A DNA stretch of 64,000 bases from Brevibacillus reuszeri (GCF_001187725.1 NZ_LGIQ01000007.1:618324-682323); one strand, 5' to 3'; numbered from the stretch's first letter, positions 37,505 to 46,440 are shown. Notes: generated from the letters alone by a model not told the origin. Translations and numbers: made by a program.

Positions 37505-39532
37505 ATGGATATGAATCAGTATTTGGACATGTTTATTGAAGAATCAAAAGAACACTTGCAAGCCATTAACGCCAATTTGTTGCTGCTCGAGAACGATCCA
37601 AGCAATATTGCGCATGTGAAAGAAATCTTTCGTTCTGCCCATACGCTAAAGGGAATGTCCGCAACGATGGGATTCGAGGACATGGCTAGTCTGACCCACG
37701 AAGCAGAGAATGTTCTTGATCTCATCCGAAATGATAAATTGACGATTAACAGCGACATTATGGATGTCATTTTCCAAAGTATCGATCTGATTGAAGGCAT
37801 GGTAATTGACATTACCGAGGGTGGGGACGGTTCAGCGGATGTATCTGTTCCCGTGAAAAAGCTCCGCGCGATTGTAGCCGGTGATTTTTCTGTAGAACAA
37901 GAAATCGCAGCGACGGCGGTTGCCGAGCCAGAAGCGCCAGCAGCAGATGCAGGGCAAGCCCAAGAGTATGATCTGGATGATTATGCTCTTATGGTTATGG
38001 AGCAATCCAAGGAACTCGGCAACCAGCCTTTGTGGATTAAAGTGACTTTGAACGAAAACTGCTTGCTGAAAGCAGCTCGCTCGTACATGGTTTTTGATCA
38101 GCTGGAGTCGCTTGGTGAAGTAATTAAGACGAAGCCATCTGTTGAAGATATTGAAAACGAGCGTTTTGAACAATCGTTTGAAATCGCTTATGTAACGATG
38201 CAGCCAATCGAAAAAATCAAGAGTGTAATTCTAAACATTTCCGAGATTCAGGATGCGATCGTTGAACCCATCCAGATCAAAGAAAAAGTTCAGCAAGCTC
38301 CTGTAGCAAAAGAGCCCGCTGCTCCTGCCCCACAAAAAGCACAAGAGGCAGGGCCCGCTGCAGCGAGAAAGACGGGCGCAGGTGGGAAGACCATTCGCGT
38401 GGATATCGATCGCCTAGACATTCTCATGAACCTGTTTAGTGAGCTGGTCATTGACCGTGGCCGACTTGAGCAGTTGGCGCGTGAGATTGGAAAGAGCGAG
38501 CTTCAGGAAACGGTTGAACATATGAGTCGAATCAGCGGCGATTTGCAAAACATCATTCTGACGATGCGCATGGTTCCAGTCGAGCAAGTATTTAATCGCT
38601 TCCCTCGTATGATTCGTGATTTGCAGAAAGACTTGAGCAAAAAAGTGAACTTGGAAATTTTCGGAGCAGAAACCGAGCTTGATCGTACGGTAATCGACGA
38701 AATTGGCGATCCGCTCAACCACCTGCTGCGCAATTCACTCGACCACGGCATCGAGTCCCCAGCGGATCGCAAAAAGGCTGGCAAGCCAGAAGAAGGAACG
38801 ATTGAGCTTCGCGCGTTCCATAGCGGTAACCACGTATTTATTGAAGTAAAAGACGACGGTGCTGGCATTAACAAGGAAAAGGTACTGAAAAAGGCTCTCG
38901 AACGTGGCGTCGTGACGCAAGCGATGGCAGACAGCATGAGCGACAAGCAAATTCATGAATTATTGTTTGCTGCCGGTTTTAGTACAGCAGATGTGATCTC
39001 TGACATTTCTGGTCGTGGCGTAGGACTGGATGTCGTCAAATCGAAGATCGAATCGCTTGGTGGTAGCGTTGGTGTAGATTCTGTACGCGGTCAAGGGACA
39101 ACCTTCCTGATCCAGCTTCCACTGACCTTGTCTATCATTTCCGCGATGCTAGTACAGGTTCAAAATGAGAAATATGCGGTTCCACTGAGCTCAATTATCG
39201 AAACGGCGGTCTTCAAGAAAGAGCAGATCATGATGGCTCACCGTCAGAAAGTAATCGATTTCCGAGGCCGTGTAGTTCCTCTCGTATCGCTTCAGGATAT
39301 CTTTCAGGTGCCGAGCAACGGGAATCAAAACGATGACGAAGTGGCTGTGGTCATCGTGCGCAAGGGAGAAAAAATGGCTGGTCTCGTCGTAGACTCATTC
39401 ATTGGTCAGCAAGAAATCGTCTTGAAATCTTTCGGTAAATATCTGGTCAATGTATTTGCGATTTCAGGCGCTACGATCCTGGGTGATGGACAAGTCGCAC
39501 TCATTATTGACTGCAATGCATTGATTAAGTAG
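37505..39532 (+). CDS. cheA: Chemotaxis histidine kinase CheA
   Basis: A 675-residue kinase. ATG 37505 is preceded by GGGAGGTGG; an earlier in-frame start would extend into cheB. Domain order: HPt P1 with phosphorylated H46 (RSAHTLKGM), Ala/Pro/Glu linker, P2 CheY-binding (about 160-255), linker, P3 dimerisation (about 300), P4 ATPase with DEIGDPLNHLLRNSLDHG and DDGAGIN, and P5 CheW-like domain at the C-terminus. It phosphorylates CheY and CheB. Confidence 0.96.
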   Translation: MDMNQYLDMFIEESKEHLQAINANLLLLENDPSNIAHVKEIFRSAHTLKGMSATMGFEDMASLTHEAENVLDLIRNDKLTINSDIMDVIFQSIDLIEGMVIDITEGGDGSADVSVPVKKLRAIVAGDFSVEQEIAATAVAEPEAPAADAGQAQEYDLDDYALMVMEQSKELGNQPLWIKVTLNENCLLKAARSYMVFDQLESLGEVIKTKPSVEDIENERFEQSFEIAYVTMQPIEKIKSVILNISEIQDAIVEPIQIKEKVQQAPVAKEPAAPAPQKAQEAGPAAARKTGAGGKTIRVDIDRLDILMNLFSELVIDRGRLEQLAREIGKSELQETVEHMSRISGDLQNIILTMRMVPVEQVFNRFPRMIRDLQKDLSKKVNLEIFGAETELDRTVIDEIGDPLNHLLRNSLDHGIESPADRKKAGKPEEGTIELRAFHSGNHVFIEVKDDGAGINKEKVLKKALERGVVTQAMADSMSDKQIHELLFAAGFSTADVISDISGRGVGLDVVKSKIESLGGSVGVDSVRGQGTTFLIQLPLTLSIISAMLVQVQNEKYAVPLSSIIETAVFKKEQIMMAHRQKVIDFRGRVVPLVSLQDIFQVPSNGNQNDDEVAVVIVRKGEKMAGLVVDSFIGQQEIVLKSFGKYLVNVFAISGATILGDGQVALIIDCNALIK

Positions 39533-39547
39533 AGGAGGGGCAGCCAG

Positions 39548-40024
39548 ATGCTCGATCAAAAAGAAATCGTAAGCGAAGTCAAAGTGATCGTGTTCCGATT
39601 GAAGGATGAAGAGTACGGAGTAGAGGTGCACCAAGTAAAATCTATCGAGAAGCTGGAGCATATTACAAGAGTTCCACGTACACCGAAGTTCGTCAAAGGG
39701 GTCATCAATCTGCGTGGCGTCGTTACTCCGATTATTGACCTTCGCAATCGATTCGGCTTGGAAGACAGCGAATACTCCGAAGCAACTCGCATCATCATCG
39801 TTGCGGTAGGCGAATTGGAGGTTGGATTGATTGTAGATGCAGCGAATGATGTCATTGACATTCCTGTAAATGCAATCGAACCGCCACCAGAGGTAGTAGG
39901 TGGAGTCGAAGCCGCTTACCTGCGTGGTGTAGCAAAGCTGGATAGAAGGTTACTGATCCTGTTGAATCTCGATAAAGTTTTGAGCACTGAGGAAATCAAG
40001 CAGTTGGACGCAATCGAGGGATAA
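39548..40024 (+). CDS. cheW: Chemotaxis coupling protein CheW
   Basis: A 158-residue coupling protein linking receptors to CheA. VIVFRLKDEEYGVEV, ITRVPRTPKFVKGVINLRG (core signature), VTPIIDLR. Spaced 15 nt from cheA, 4 nt from cheC. Confidence 0.96.
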   Translation: MLDQKEIVSEVKVIVFRLKDEEYGVEVHQVKSIEKLEHITRVPRTPKFVKGVINLRGVVTPIIDLRNRFGLEDSEYSEATRIIIVAVGELEVGLIVDAANDVIDIPVNAIEPPPEVVGGVEAAYLRGVAKLDRRLLILLNLDKVLSTEEIKQLDAIEG

Positions 40025-40028
40025 GAAA

Positions 40029-40655
40029 ATGGCCTATTTTACCAAGTTTGGGGATTTCCAATTTGACGTGTTGCGCGAAATAGGGAATATCGGTGCGGGT
40101 CATGCCGCCACAGCCCTCTCCAAGCTCATGCAAAAAGAAATCGATATGAAGGTCCCACAGGTGAGTATTATTCCGTTCGATGAAGTAGCTGATTGTGTAG
40201 GTGGAGCGGAAACGGTAGTGGTAACGGTTTTCCTTCGTGTGGAAGGAGACAGCCCGGGCAATATGTTTTTTATCCTCGACCTGGATTCTGCCAAGCATTT
40301 GCTTCTGCAGATCACGGGGATTGACAAGGACGTGTATGAGTGGGGAGATCTGGAGGTCTCCGCTCTGCATGAAATCGGGAACATTTTGACCGGGTCCTAC
40401 CTCTCATCGTTGGCGGATTTAACCAAGCTGAATCTACAGCCTTCTGTGCCTGCATTGGCTGTAGATATGGCGGGTGCCATTCTTAGCTATGGATTGATTG
40501 AGTTGGGTCAAGCGGGTGACTTTGCCCTCACGATTGACACAGCCTTTTTCGAAGGTAATGAGCAAGTGAAGGGGAATTTTTTTCTGATTCCTGATCCAGA
40601 ATCGCTACCCATTCTATTTCATTCACTAGGAGTTCCGTTTGATGGAGATTATTAA
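40029..40655 (+). CDS. cheC: CheY-P phosphatase CheC
   Basis: A 208-residue phosphatase with two active-site helices: LREIGNIGAGHAATALS (Glu/Asn pair) and LHEIGNILTGSYLSSLA (second pair). CheC dephosphorylates CheY-P and inhibits CheD. Its last codons overlap the cheD start. Confidence 0.96.
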   Translation: MAYFTKFGDFQFDVLREIGNIGAGHAATALSKLMQKEIDMKVPQVSIIPFDEVADCVGGAETVVVTVFLRVEGDSPGNMFFILDLDSAKHLLLQITGIDKDVYEWGDLEVSALHEIGNILTGSYLSSLADLTKLNLQPSVPALAVDMAGAILSYGLIELGQAGDFALTIDTAFFEGNEQVKGNFFLIPDPESLPILFHSLGVPFDGDY

Positions 40656-41127
40656 GATTGGTATGGCCGATCTCGGTGTGGCAAAGCCTCCGAGTCGGCT
40701 GCGTACCACCGGTTTAGGCTCATGCGTAGGGGTTGTCCTCTACGATAGCACTCATAAAATTGCTGGCATGGCACATGTGATGCTGCCCGAATCATCTCTG
40801 GCAAAAAGTGGGGAACTATCTATAGGGAAATATGCGGATACCGCTATTCCTCACCTGATTCAACTGATGGAGCAAGCTGGCGCATCGACGCGCCATATCG
40901 TGGCAAAGCTGGCTGGCGGCGCTCAGATGTTCGCTTTTTTAGGAAACAACGACACAATGCGTATCGGACCAAGAAATGTGGAAGCATGCAAGATGGCTTT
41001 GAAGGATGCCCATATAAAGATAGTGGCTGAAGATACAGGGGGAAACTGCGGTCGGACTATAGAACTGGATGCCACGAATGGGACACTTCAAATCCGGACG
41101 GTAAATCAAGGTGTGAAGGAAGTATAA
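40642..41127 (+). CDS. cheD: Chemoreceptor glutamine deamidase CheD
   Basis: A 161-residue deamidase and receptor activator. The catalytic Cys is in TTGLGSCVGVVLYD, the His in GMAHVMLPES, and the Thr in the following region. ATG 40642 is placed 9 nt after AGGAG; a TTG just upstream is less likely. It overlaps cheC, with which it forms a complex controlling adaptation. Confidence 0.95.
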   Translation: MEIIKIGMADLGVAKPPSRLRTTGLGSCVGVVLYDSTHKIAGMAHVMLPESSLAKSGELSIGKYADTAIPHLIQLMEQAGASTRHIVAKLAGGAQMFAFLGNNDTMRIGPRNVEACKMALKDAHIKIVAEDTGGNCGRTIELDATNGTLQIRTVNQGVKEV

Positions 41128-41129
41128 GT

Positions 41130-41510
41130 ATGCTGGGAACCATTTGGATTAATTTAGGCTTGGGAGTGCTTGCTTTTATCGTGACGCTGGCAGCAGCTGG
41201 GGCGGGTAATGTTTGGTTGGTCTCCTTCGTGCGAGCAGGTATTGCATTCGCCGTTTTTTTCCTCGCCGCATTTCCAATCCGCTGGGTGCTTGCAATCATC
41301 ACGCATACAACCGCTAGTCCCGTTGGTGAAGCAGGGGAAGCCGCGTCAGGGGAGCCGGTGGCTCCTCTGGAAAATCCTCAACAGGATTCGAATCGGGAAG
41401 ATCCAGAGGAATCGTTTTCCCCACTTTCCTTGTCGAAGATGGAAAAGATTCAACCAATTGAGGATCCCACCACCGTTGCAGAGGTCGTTAGACGCTTATC
41501 AGATGAGTAA
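41130..41510 (+). CDS. Membrane protein of unknown function between cheD and sigD
   Basis: A 126-residue protein with two membrane segments (about 6-26 and 30-54) and an acidic, Pro/Ser-rich cytoplasmic or external tail ending in TVAEVVRRLSDE. I recognise no family. It is 2 nt after cheD and 16 nt before sigD, so it is in the same mRNA. A role in motility is inferred from position only. Confidence 0.7.
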   Translation: MLGTIWINLGLGVLAFIVTLAAAGAGNVWLVSFVRAGIAFAVFFLAAFPIRWVLAIITHTTASPVGEAGEAASGEPVAPLENPQQDSNREDPEESFSPLSLSKMEKIQPIEDPTTVAEVVRRLSDE

Positions 41511-41526
41511 AGGTTGGTGACTAAAT

Positions 41527-42315
41527 GTGGCACGGCTAACAAGTCAAGAGAAAACAAAAGAGTTCGATAAATGGGTTATGTGGAAGCAAGAAGGCAGTCG
41601 CGAGGCGGAAGTTGATTTGATCACGCGCTTTCTACCGCTGGTTGACAAGGTAGCGAATCGATTGGCGATTAATTTACCTGCAAATGTAGATAAGGATGAC
41701 TTGATTAGCTACGGCCGTTTTGGTCTCTTAGATGCTCTAGCCAAGTTTGACCATACCCGTGGACTGCAATTTGAAACGTACGCGATGTGGCGTATTCGCG
41801 GAGCTATGATTGACGGTTTGCGTGAGAATGACTGGATTCCACGGACAGTGCGGGACAAGGCTAAAAAAATCGAAGAAGCGTATACCACTTTGGAACAGCA
41901 AATGTTGCGCATGCCAACCGACCGAGAAGTTTCGGATTATCTCGGGATAAGCGAAAAAGACCTGCAACAAGTATTTTTGGAAACGTCCCTCGCCTCCATG
42001 GTCTCTATAGATGAAGCAGTCGGTGACGAGGATGAACAAAAAACAGCAAGGCATTCCTATATCGTTGATGAAGTTACACCACGTCCCGAAGCGGTTGCAG
42101 AAGTAACAAGTTTAAAGGAAGTTTTGGTTACTGTTATTGATAAACTTCCTGAAAAAGAGCGCCTTGTCGTATCGTTGTTCTATTTTGAAGAGATGACGTT
42201 ATCGGAAATTGCTGAAATCATGAGTCTGTCACCATCGCGTATATCACAGCTGCATTCCAAGGCTCTTTTCCGTCTCCGATCCGCGTTATCCAGATGGAAG
42301 ACGCAATTGATGTAG
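41527..42315 (+). CDS. sigD: RNA polymerase sigma factor SigD (FliA type)
   Basis: A 262-residue alternative sigma factor for late flagellar, chemotaxis and autolysin genes. Region 2: LITRFLPLVDKVANRLAI and DLISYGRFGLLDALAKFDHTRGLQFETYA (in parts); region 3; region 4: LPEKERLVVSLFYFEEMTLSEIAEIM with helix-turn-helix SPSRISQLHSKAL. Start GTG 41527 has a weak ribosome site (AAAGG), which may keep levels low. Its position late in the operon is the same as in B. subtilis, where it affects motile-cell bistability. Confidence 0.96.
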   Translation: MARLTSQEKTKEFDKWVMWKQEGSREAEVDLITRFLPLVDKVANRLAINLPANVDKDDLISYGRFGLLDALAKFDHTRGLQFETYAMWRIRGAMIDGLRENDWIPRTVRDKAKKIEEAYTTLEQQMLRMPTDREVSDYLGISEKDLQQVFLETSLASMVSIDEAVGDEDEQKTARHSYIVDEVTPRPEAVAEVTSLKEVLVTVIDKLPEKERLVVSLFYFEEMTLSEIAEIMSLSPSRISQLHSKALFRLRSALSRWKTQLM

Positions 42316-42347
42316 GTACGACAATACCCAATCTTGAGAGGGGTAGA

Positions 42348-43766
42348 ATGATGGAAGGGATCGGTAATTATCGTTTTGAGATCAAACTGTCTGCTGATAA
42401 GCTGGAAGCTGGAATTATTTTAAAAGTAGATGAAACTGAGCTTGATAACATCGTGGTAATGGAAAGTGATGTGCTCAAAGCACTTCAAGCACAGAAGGTG
42501 AGCTTCGGCATAAAACACGAAGTTGTTCAGGCGATATGTACGACTCCAGCGAACTTTGCCAATGTATTTGTAACAATTGCAGCAGGTTCGCCTCATGTGG
42601 TTGGAGAGGATGGATACGTTGAGTATCCATATCTGAAAACCATAGAGGCAGGCACGGGTCCGAAAGAGCTGGAAGACGGTCGTGTAGATTTTTACAACGT
42701 GACAAGCATACCAAATGTTGTCAAAGGACAGTTGTTGGCGAAAAAAATACCGGCTGGACAAGGTCAACCAGGAAAAACCGTTACCGGAGAGCCCATCGCT
42801 CCCAAAGCCGGCAAGGAAGTTATCTTGAAGCCTGGAAAAAATGTAGTGCAGAATCCAGAGCGAACCATGATCTATGCAGCAATGGATGGACAGGTTTCTT
42901 TTACGGATCAGGATAAGATGAATGTGTTTCCCGTGTTTGAAGTAAACGGGGATGTCGATTTTGGTGTTGGCAACATTGATTTCGTGGGAACGGTGGTCAT
43001 TCGCGGGAACGTATTGAATGGATTTCGTGTAAAAGCTTCTGGTGACATACGTGTCTTGGGCAGTGTGGAAGGCGCAGAGCTGGACGCTGGAGGCTCCATT
43101 GAAATCAAAAGTGGAATTGTAGCTCAGGATAAGGGTTCGATTGTTGCTGGGCATGATATCCGGACTTCCTTTATTCAAAATGCCAATGTGACAGCAGCCA
43201 ATCAAATTATTGTGACTCAAAGCATCATGTTCTCTAATGTTCGCGCAGGGAAACAAATTATTTGCAAAGGCGCAAAAGGCATTATTATCGGTGGTGTACT
43301 GCAAGCCGGCGAGAAAATTGGGGCACGTATTTTTGGCAATAACAGTGCGACGCCTACGGTGCTTGAGGTAGGTGTCAAGCCGGAGCTGCGTCAAGAGCTC
43401 GCATCGCTGCAAAAAGAATTGCAAGACGTGTATGAAAATTTGCGTAAAACGGATCAGGGTCTTGGCGTGCTCAATCAAATTTTGCAGGTAACGGGAGAGC
43501 TGCCACCTGAAAAACGAGTCATGCAAATTAAACTGACGAATACCCGTTTAGTGCTTGAAAAAGAGAGCAAGGCTCTAGAATCCCGAAAAAAGGATGTAGA
43601 AGCCGAACTGTTAGGAGAAGGTCCCGCAGCGGTTGACGCTTATCACGTCATGTATCCCGGGATCAAAATGACGTTTGGCAAGCTTGTCCATTTTATCAAG
43701 CATGAGTATGCGCGTACCCGATTCATGGTGATTGACGGAGAAATCAGCAGCACAACCCTCCTTTAA
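42348..43766 (+). CDS. FapA/DUF342 family protein
   Basis: A protein of about 472 residues of the DUF342 (FapA) family. The core is a beta-helical region (about 175-345) with repeated VRGNVLNGFRVKASGDIRVLGSVEGAELDAGGSI-like turns, quoted in shortened form as GNV-x-GF-x-V-x-ASGDI. A C-terminal coiled coil follows. Vibrio FapA is linked to flagellar assembly and glucose signalling; its role here is unknown. GAGAGGGG at 42336-42343 supports ATG 42348 or 42351; a longer frame would overlap sigD. Confidence 0.85.
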   Translation: MMEGIGNYRFEIKLSADKLEAGIILKVDETELDNIVVMESDVLKALQAQKVSFGIKHEVVQAICTTPANFANVFVTIAAGSPHVVGEDGYVEYPYLKTIEAGTGPKELEDGRVDFYNVTSIPNVVKGQLLAKKIPAGQGQPGKTVTGEPIAPKAGKEVILKPGKNVVQNPERTMIYAAMDGQVSFTDQDKMNVFPVFEVNGDVDFGVGNIDFVGTVVIRGNVLNGFRVKASGDIRVLGSVEGAELDAGGSIEIKSGIVAQDKGSIVAGHDIRTSFIQNANVTAANQIIVTQSIMFSNVRAGKQIICKGAKGIIIGGVLQAGEKIGARIFGNNSATPTVLEVGVKPELRQELASLQKELQDVYENLRKTDQGLGVLNQILQVTGELPPEKRVMQIKLTNTRLVLEKESKALESRKKDVEAELLGEGPAAVDAYHVMYPGIKMTFGKLVHFIKHEYARTRFMVIDGEISSTTLL

Positions 43767-43811
43767 AAAGCAATCGAGTGCTAGAATGGTGGGTAAGAGA
43801 GGTGTAGCCTG

Positions 43812-44156
43812 ATGAGTTTAAAAACGATTGAGTTACAGGTTGCTTTGCCCCGCACACTAGAAGTTACGCGCATACAAGAGCAACAACAGCAGCGCACCAT
43901 GCATGAACAACAATCCATGATCAATCAGCGACGGGAACTGGATGAGCACTTGCGTCAGCGTCCACACGACGTGGATCCTACACAGAAAAATCAGATTCGC
44001 GAGCGGGAGCAAAGAAAGGGCAAGGGTGGCTTTGAGCAATCCGCCTCTTCATCAGAGGAAGAGAAGGAAGCTGGATCAGGTGATAGCACCTCTTCTGCTT
44101 CAACGATCTCGATGAGAGACCCGATGCGCGGACGTTTTATTGATATATCGTTATAA
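43812..44156 (+). CDS. Small Gln/Glu-rich hypothetical protein
   Basis: A 114-residue hydrophilic protein without membrane segment. A helical Gln/Arg-rich middle (QEQQQQRTMHEQQ) and a Ser/Glu-rich linker lead to a short C-terminal patch MRDPMRGRFIDISL. I recognise no family. Ribosome site GAGAGGTG precedes ATG 43812. It is 45 nt after the DUF342 gene in the fla/che mRNA. Confidence 0.7.
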   Translation: MSLKTIELQVALPRTLEVTRIQEQQQQRTMHEQQSMINQRRELDEHLRQRPHDVDPTQKNQIREREQRKGKGGFEQSASSSEEEKEAGSGDSTSSASTISMRDPMRGRFIDISL

Positions 44157-44198
44157 TGAAGGATAGGAAAAGATAAGCCAGAAATAAAGGTGACCAAC

Positions 44199-44711
44199 AT
44201 GGAAGTAGTGTACCCCATCCTGATCGGAGCAGGAATCATTAGCATGATACTTGCCTTGTTTATCCAAAGGAAGTCACCTATTGATTCCGATTCTGCGACA
44301 CAAACACATCGCTCGATAGACAAAGCAGAGCTGGAAAAAGACATGCAAAAAATCAGCAGACAACTGAAGCAGGAACATGAGCGGTTGTCTGCTGACGTTC
44401 AAGATACCCGTGCGGATTTGTTACAGGAAGTGCAGCAGCTTCGTAAACGGATTGACCAGTTAGAAAAGCAAGGATCAGAACGGTCTCAAATGATTGATCC
44501 GCCTCTTAAGAGCGAGCCGGTTTTAACGAGTGAGCCAGTCGCGGAAGTAGACATGCTTGCACTCCGGGAGCGTTATCGTCGTGCGTTTGAGCTCAGCAAA
44601 GAAGGTCTGTCCTACGATGAAATTGCGAAAAGACTTGGAGCAGGTCGTGGAGAAATCGATTTGATATTTTCATTAGCTGCAAAAAATGAAAGAGGTCAAG
44701 CAGATGCGTAA
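44199..44711 (+). CDS. SwrB-like single-pass coiled-coil protein
   Basis: A 170-residue protein resembling B. subtilis SwrB, which follows sigD there: a short N-terminal membrane segment (about 5-23), a charged coiled coil (about 40-95), and a C-terminal helix-turn-helix-like unit with RRAFELSKEGLSYDEIAKRLGAGRGEIDLI, abbreviated as GLSYDEIAKRLG. SwrB promotes assembly of the flagellar export gate. ATG 44199 fits AAAGG at 44186-44190; a GTG at 44190 is closer to it. Name assigned by layout and size, not by strong sequence identity. Confidence 0.65.
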   Translation: MEVVYPILIGAGIISMILALFIQRKSPIDSDSATQTHRSIDKAELEKDMQKISRQLKQEHERLSADVQDTRADLLQEVQQLRKRIDQLEKQGSERSQMIDPPLKSEPVLTSEPVAEVDMLALRERYRRAFELSKEGLSYDEIAKRLGAGRGEIDLIFSLAAKNERGQADA

Positions 44712-45369
44712 AAAAGAACTGTTGTTCGGTTTTGGTGCTGGTCTGCTTGTCGCAACTTCCGTTTTAGGTGTGCTTTCGTCAAGAGAAACGGAGTTGGTTC
44801 CCGTTATTACGAAAGAGCAAATCAAGAAATCTGCTGAGGAAATGCAAATGGTCATCCTCACGCCAGATGAGTATGAGCAATGGCAGCAGGAGAAGAAAGT
44901 AAGTGTGCAGCCTACACCAACCGCTCCGAAAGCCCCAAAGACGCCTTCCCTGGAGCAAACGTCAAAGCCTCAGACAAATTCTCCAGAAGCACCAGAAAAG
45001 GCAACGGTTGATCAAACAACACCTCCCAAAGCTGCTGGAGCGGCTGTCACACAAACGCAAGCACAGTCACCTGCCGGGACGACAGGTACCACTGCGCCTG
45101 CAACGACGCAGACACCTACAGCACCGATTGTAGAGACGCCAAAAGTGGTGGAAAAAAAGCATTCCTTTACCGTTCCATATAAAGCCACTGCTGAACAGGT
45201 GGCGCGTATTCTCGTGGACGAAGGGGTTCTTCCTGCTGATAATAAATTCGTCGATCAGCTGCGGTCACAAAACAAGCTGAATCGAATCCGTGTAGGTACA
45301 TACGAAGTGAGTGACTCTGCTACAGAAGCGGAGATCGCGACCCTGATAACTACTCCGCCTAAGAAATAA
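44704..45369 (+). CDS. Membrane-anchored protein with MltG N-terminal-like (LysM-like) domain
   Basis: A 221-residue protein: membrane anchor (about 6-24, LLFGFGAGLLVATSVLGVL), a long Pro/Thr/Ala/Gln linker (about 65-150), and a C-terminal domain that resembles the LysM-like subdomain of the MltG transglycosylase: TVPYKATAEQVARILVDEG, FVDQLRSQNKLNRIRVGTYEV, ATEAEIATLI. The catalytic YceG part is missing, so it may bind or position rather than cut glycan. ATG 44704 overlaps the preceding gene. It is the last gene of the operon, and its stop is inside the terminator loop. Confidence 0.7.
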   Translation: MRKKELLFGFGAGLLVATSVLGVLSSRETELVPVITKEQIKKSAEEMQMVILTPDEYEQWQQEKKVSVQPTPTAPKAPKTPSLEQTSKPQTNSPEAPEKATVDQTTPPKAAGAAVTQTQAQSPAGTTGTTAPATTQTPTAPIVETPKVVEKKHSFTVPYKATAEQVARILVDEGVLPADNKFVDQLRSQNKLNRIRVGTYEVSDSATEAEIATLITTPPKK

Positions 45370-45382
45370 GGCGGATTTTTTA
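45354..45382 (+). terminator. Terminator of the fla/che operon
   Basis: TCCGCCT (45354-45360) pairs with AGGCGGA (45369-45375), followed by TTTTTT. The stop codon TAA lies in the loop, so the stem begins inside the coding sequence. Confidence 0.85.
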
Positions 45383-45389
45383 ATGCGTA

Positions 45390-45490
45390 AGAATTGGTAA
45401 GCACGAAGCTTATAAATTCTGGAGCGCATAAAAGCATTCCGCTAAACGCGGTCGCTCCTCCCTGTGGAAGCCTCGGCAGAGGTTTTTTTA
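45390..45490 (+). repeat. Structured intergenic repeat, copy A (upstream of rpsB)
   Basis: This is a long form of the repeat. An accessory hairpin (AGAATTggTAAGC 45390-45402 with GCTTATAAATTCT 45408-45420) is followed by GGAGCG (45421-45426), which pairs with CGCTCC (45453-45458) around the core hairpin CCGC/GCGG (45439-45442/45448-45451). H3 is CCTC-GGCA-GAGG (45471-45482), ending with TTTTTTTA. The core is 45437-45490. It lies just upstream of the rpsB promoter. Confidence 0.8.
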
Positions 45491-45512
45491 CGAAAAAAAT
45501 GGTAGTTGTTTG

Positions 45513-45541
45513 TTGCAATTGAAAGTTCCATATGATATATT
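45513..45541 (+). promoter_or_regulatory. Sigma-A promoter of rpsB
   Basis: TTGCAA (45513-45518), a 17-nt spacer and TATATT (45536-45541). The transcript would have a leader of about 120 nt before rpsB. Confidence 0.6.
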
Positions 45542-45547
45542 CAATAA

Positions 45548-45669
45548 CGGTGTTGAAATCGCACGTCCACCAATTCCGGTAATGGTGCTGCCTATGGCAG
45601 AATTGCTTGGAACATGCGGTGTGGCGGAGGTACGCATCAAAAAAACCATTTTTGAAGGAGGTGTGAAAT
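45548..45669 (+). promoter_or_regulatory. Structured rpsB leader, candidate autoregulatory region
   Basis: About 120 nt between promoter and rpsB with several possible stems: CACCA/TGGTG, CTGCC-tat-GGCAG and ATGCG/CGCAT. Ribosomal protein genes are often controlled by such leaders, but I do not recognise a known S2 leader. A frame through it (from 45510) overlaps the rpsB start and is not convincing as a gene. Confidence 0.35.
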
Positions 45670-46386
45670 ATGGCAGTAATTTCGATGAAACAGTTGCTCG
45701 AAGCTGGTGTTCACTTCGGTCACCAAACTCGTCGCTGGAACCCGAAAATGGCTCGCTATATCTTCACCGAACGTAACGGAATCTACATTATCGACCTGCA
45801 AAAAACCGTTAAAAAAGTAGAGGAAGCGTACAACTTTGTTCGTGAACTCGCTCAAGACGGCGGTAAAGTGCTCTTCGTAGGTACGAAGAAACAAGCACAA
45901 GAATCCGTTAAAGAAGAAGCTGAACGTACAGGTCACTACTTCATCAACCAACGTTGGTTGGGTGGTACTTTGACTAACTTCAGCACAATCAAAAAACGTA
46001 CAGGTCGCCTGGCTGATCTGAAACGTATGGAACAAGACGGTACTTTCGAAGTATTGCCGAAGAAAGAAGTAATCGTTCTTCGCAAAGAAATGGATCGCTT
46101 GGAGAAATTCTTGGGCGGTATCGCTCATATGGATAAACTTCCAGATGCTCTGTTCATTATCGATCCTCGTAAAGAGCGCATCGCTGTTGCAGAAGCTCGC
46201 AAATTGGGTATCCCAATCGTTGCAATTGTAGACACGAACTGCGATCCAGATGAGATCGACTACGTGATCCCAGGTAACGATGACGCTATCCGCGCAGTTA
46301 AGCTCTTGACTGCGAAAATGGCAGATGCTCTGCAAGAGGGTAACCAAGGTACAGAGCAACAAGCTACTACAACAACAACTGCGTAA
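45670..46386 (+). CDS. rpsB: 30S ribosomal protein S2
   Basis: A 238-residue ribosomal protein. [27 protein letters not shown], abbreviated as [16 protein letters not shown], is the S2 signature 1; [12 protein letters not shown] and signature 2 region [17 protein letters not shown] follow. Strong ribosome site AAGGAGGTG. Codon use is highly biased, as expected of a highly expressed gene. The C-terminal tail is Gln/Thr-rich. Confidence 0.98.
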   Translation: MAVISMKQLLEAGVHFGHQTRRWNPKMARYIFTERNGIYIIDLQKTVKKVEEAYNFVRELAQDGGKVLFVGTKKQAQESVKEEAERTGHYFINQRWLGGTLTNFSTIKKRTGRLADLKRMEQDGTFEVLPKKEVIVLRKEMDRLEKFLGGIAHMDKLPDALFIIDPRKERIAVAEARKLGIPIVAIVDTNCDPDEIDYVIPGNDDAIRAVKLLTAKMADALQEGNQGTEQQATTTTTA

Positions 46387-46394
46387 GCAAGTGT

Positions 46395-46440
46395 AAAAGG
46401 GTGGACTGAGGGTGTCAGAACCCCTGTCCACCCTTTTTTA
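46395..46440 (+). terminator. Terminator after rpsB
   Basis: A 12-bp stem AAAAGGGTGGAC/GTCCACCCTTTT with an inner GGGT/ACCC pairing, ending in TTTTTT. Strong. It means rpsB and tsf are largely separate units here. Confidence 0.9.

Noticed and set aside
45510-45776. Frame from a TTG over the rpsB promoter into rpsB
   Set aside because: It starts inside the -35 box and overlaps the first 107 nt of rpsB; the rpsB start has a strong ribosome site and needs none of it.
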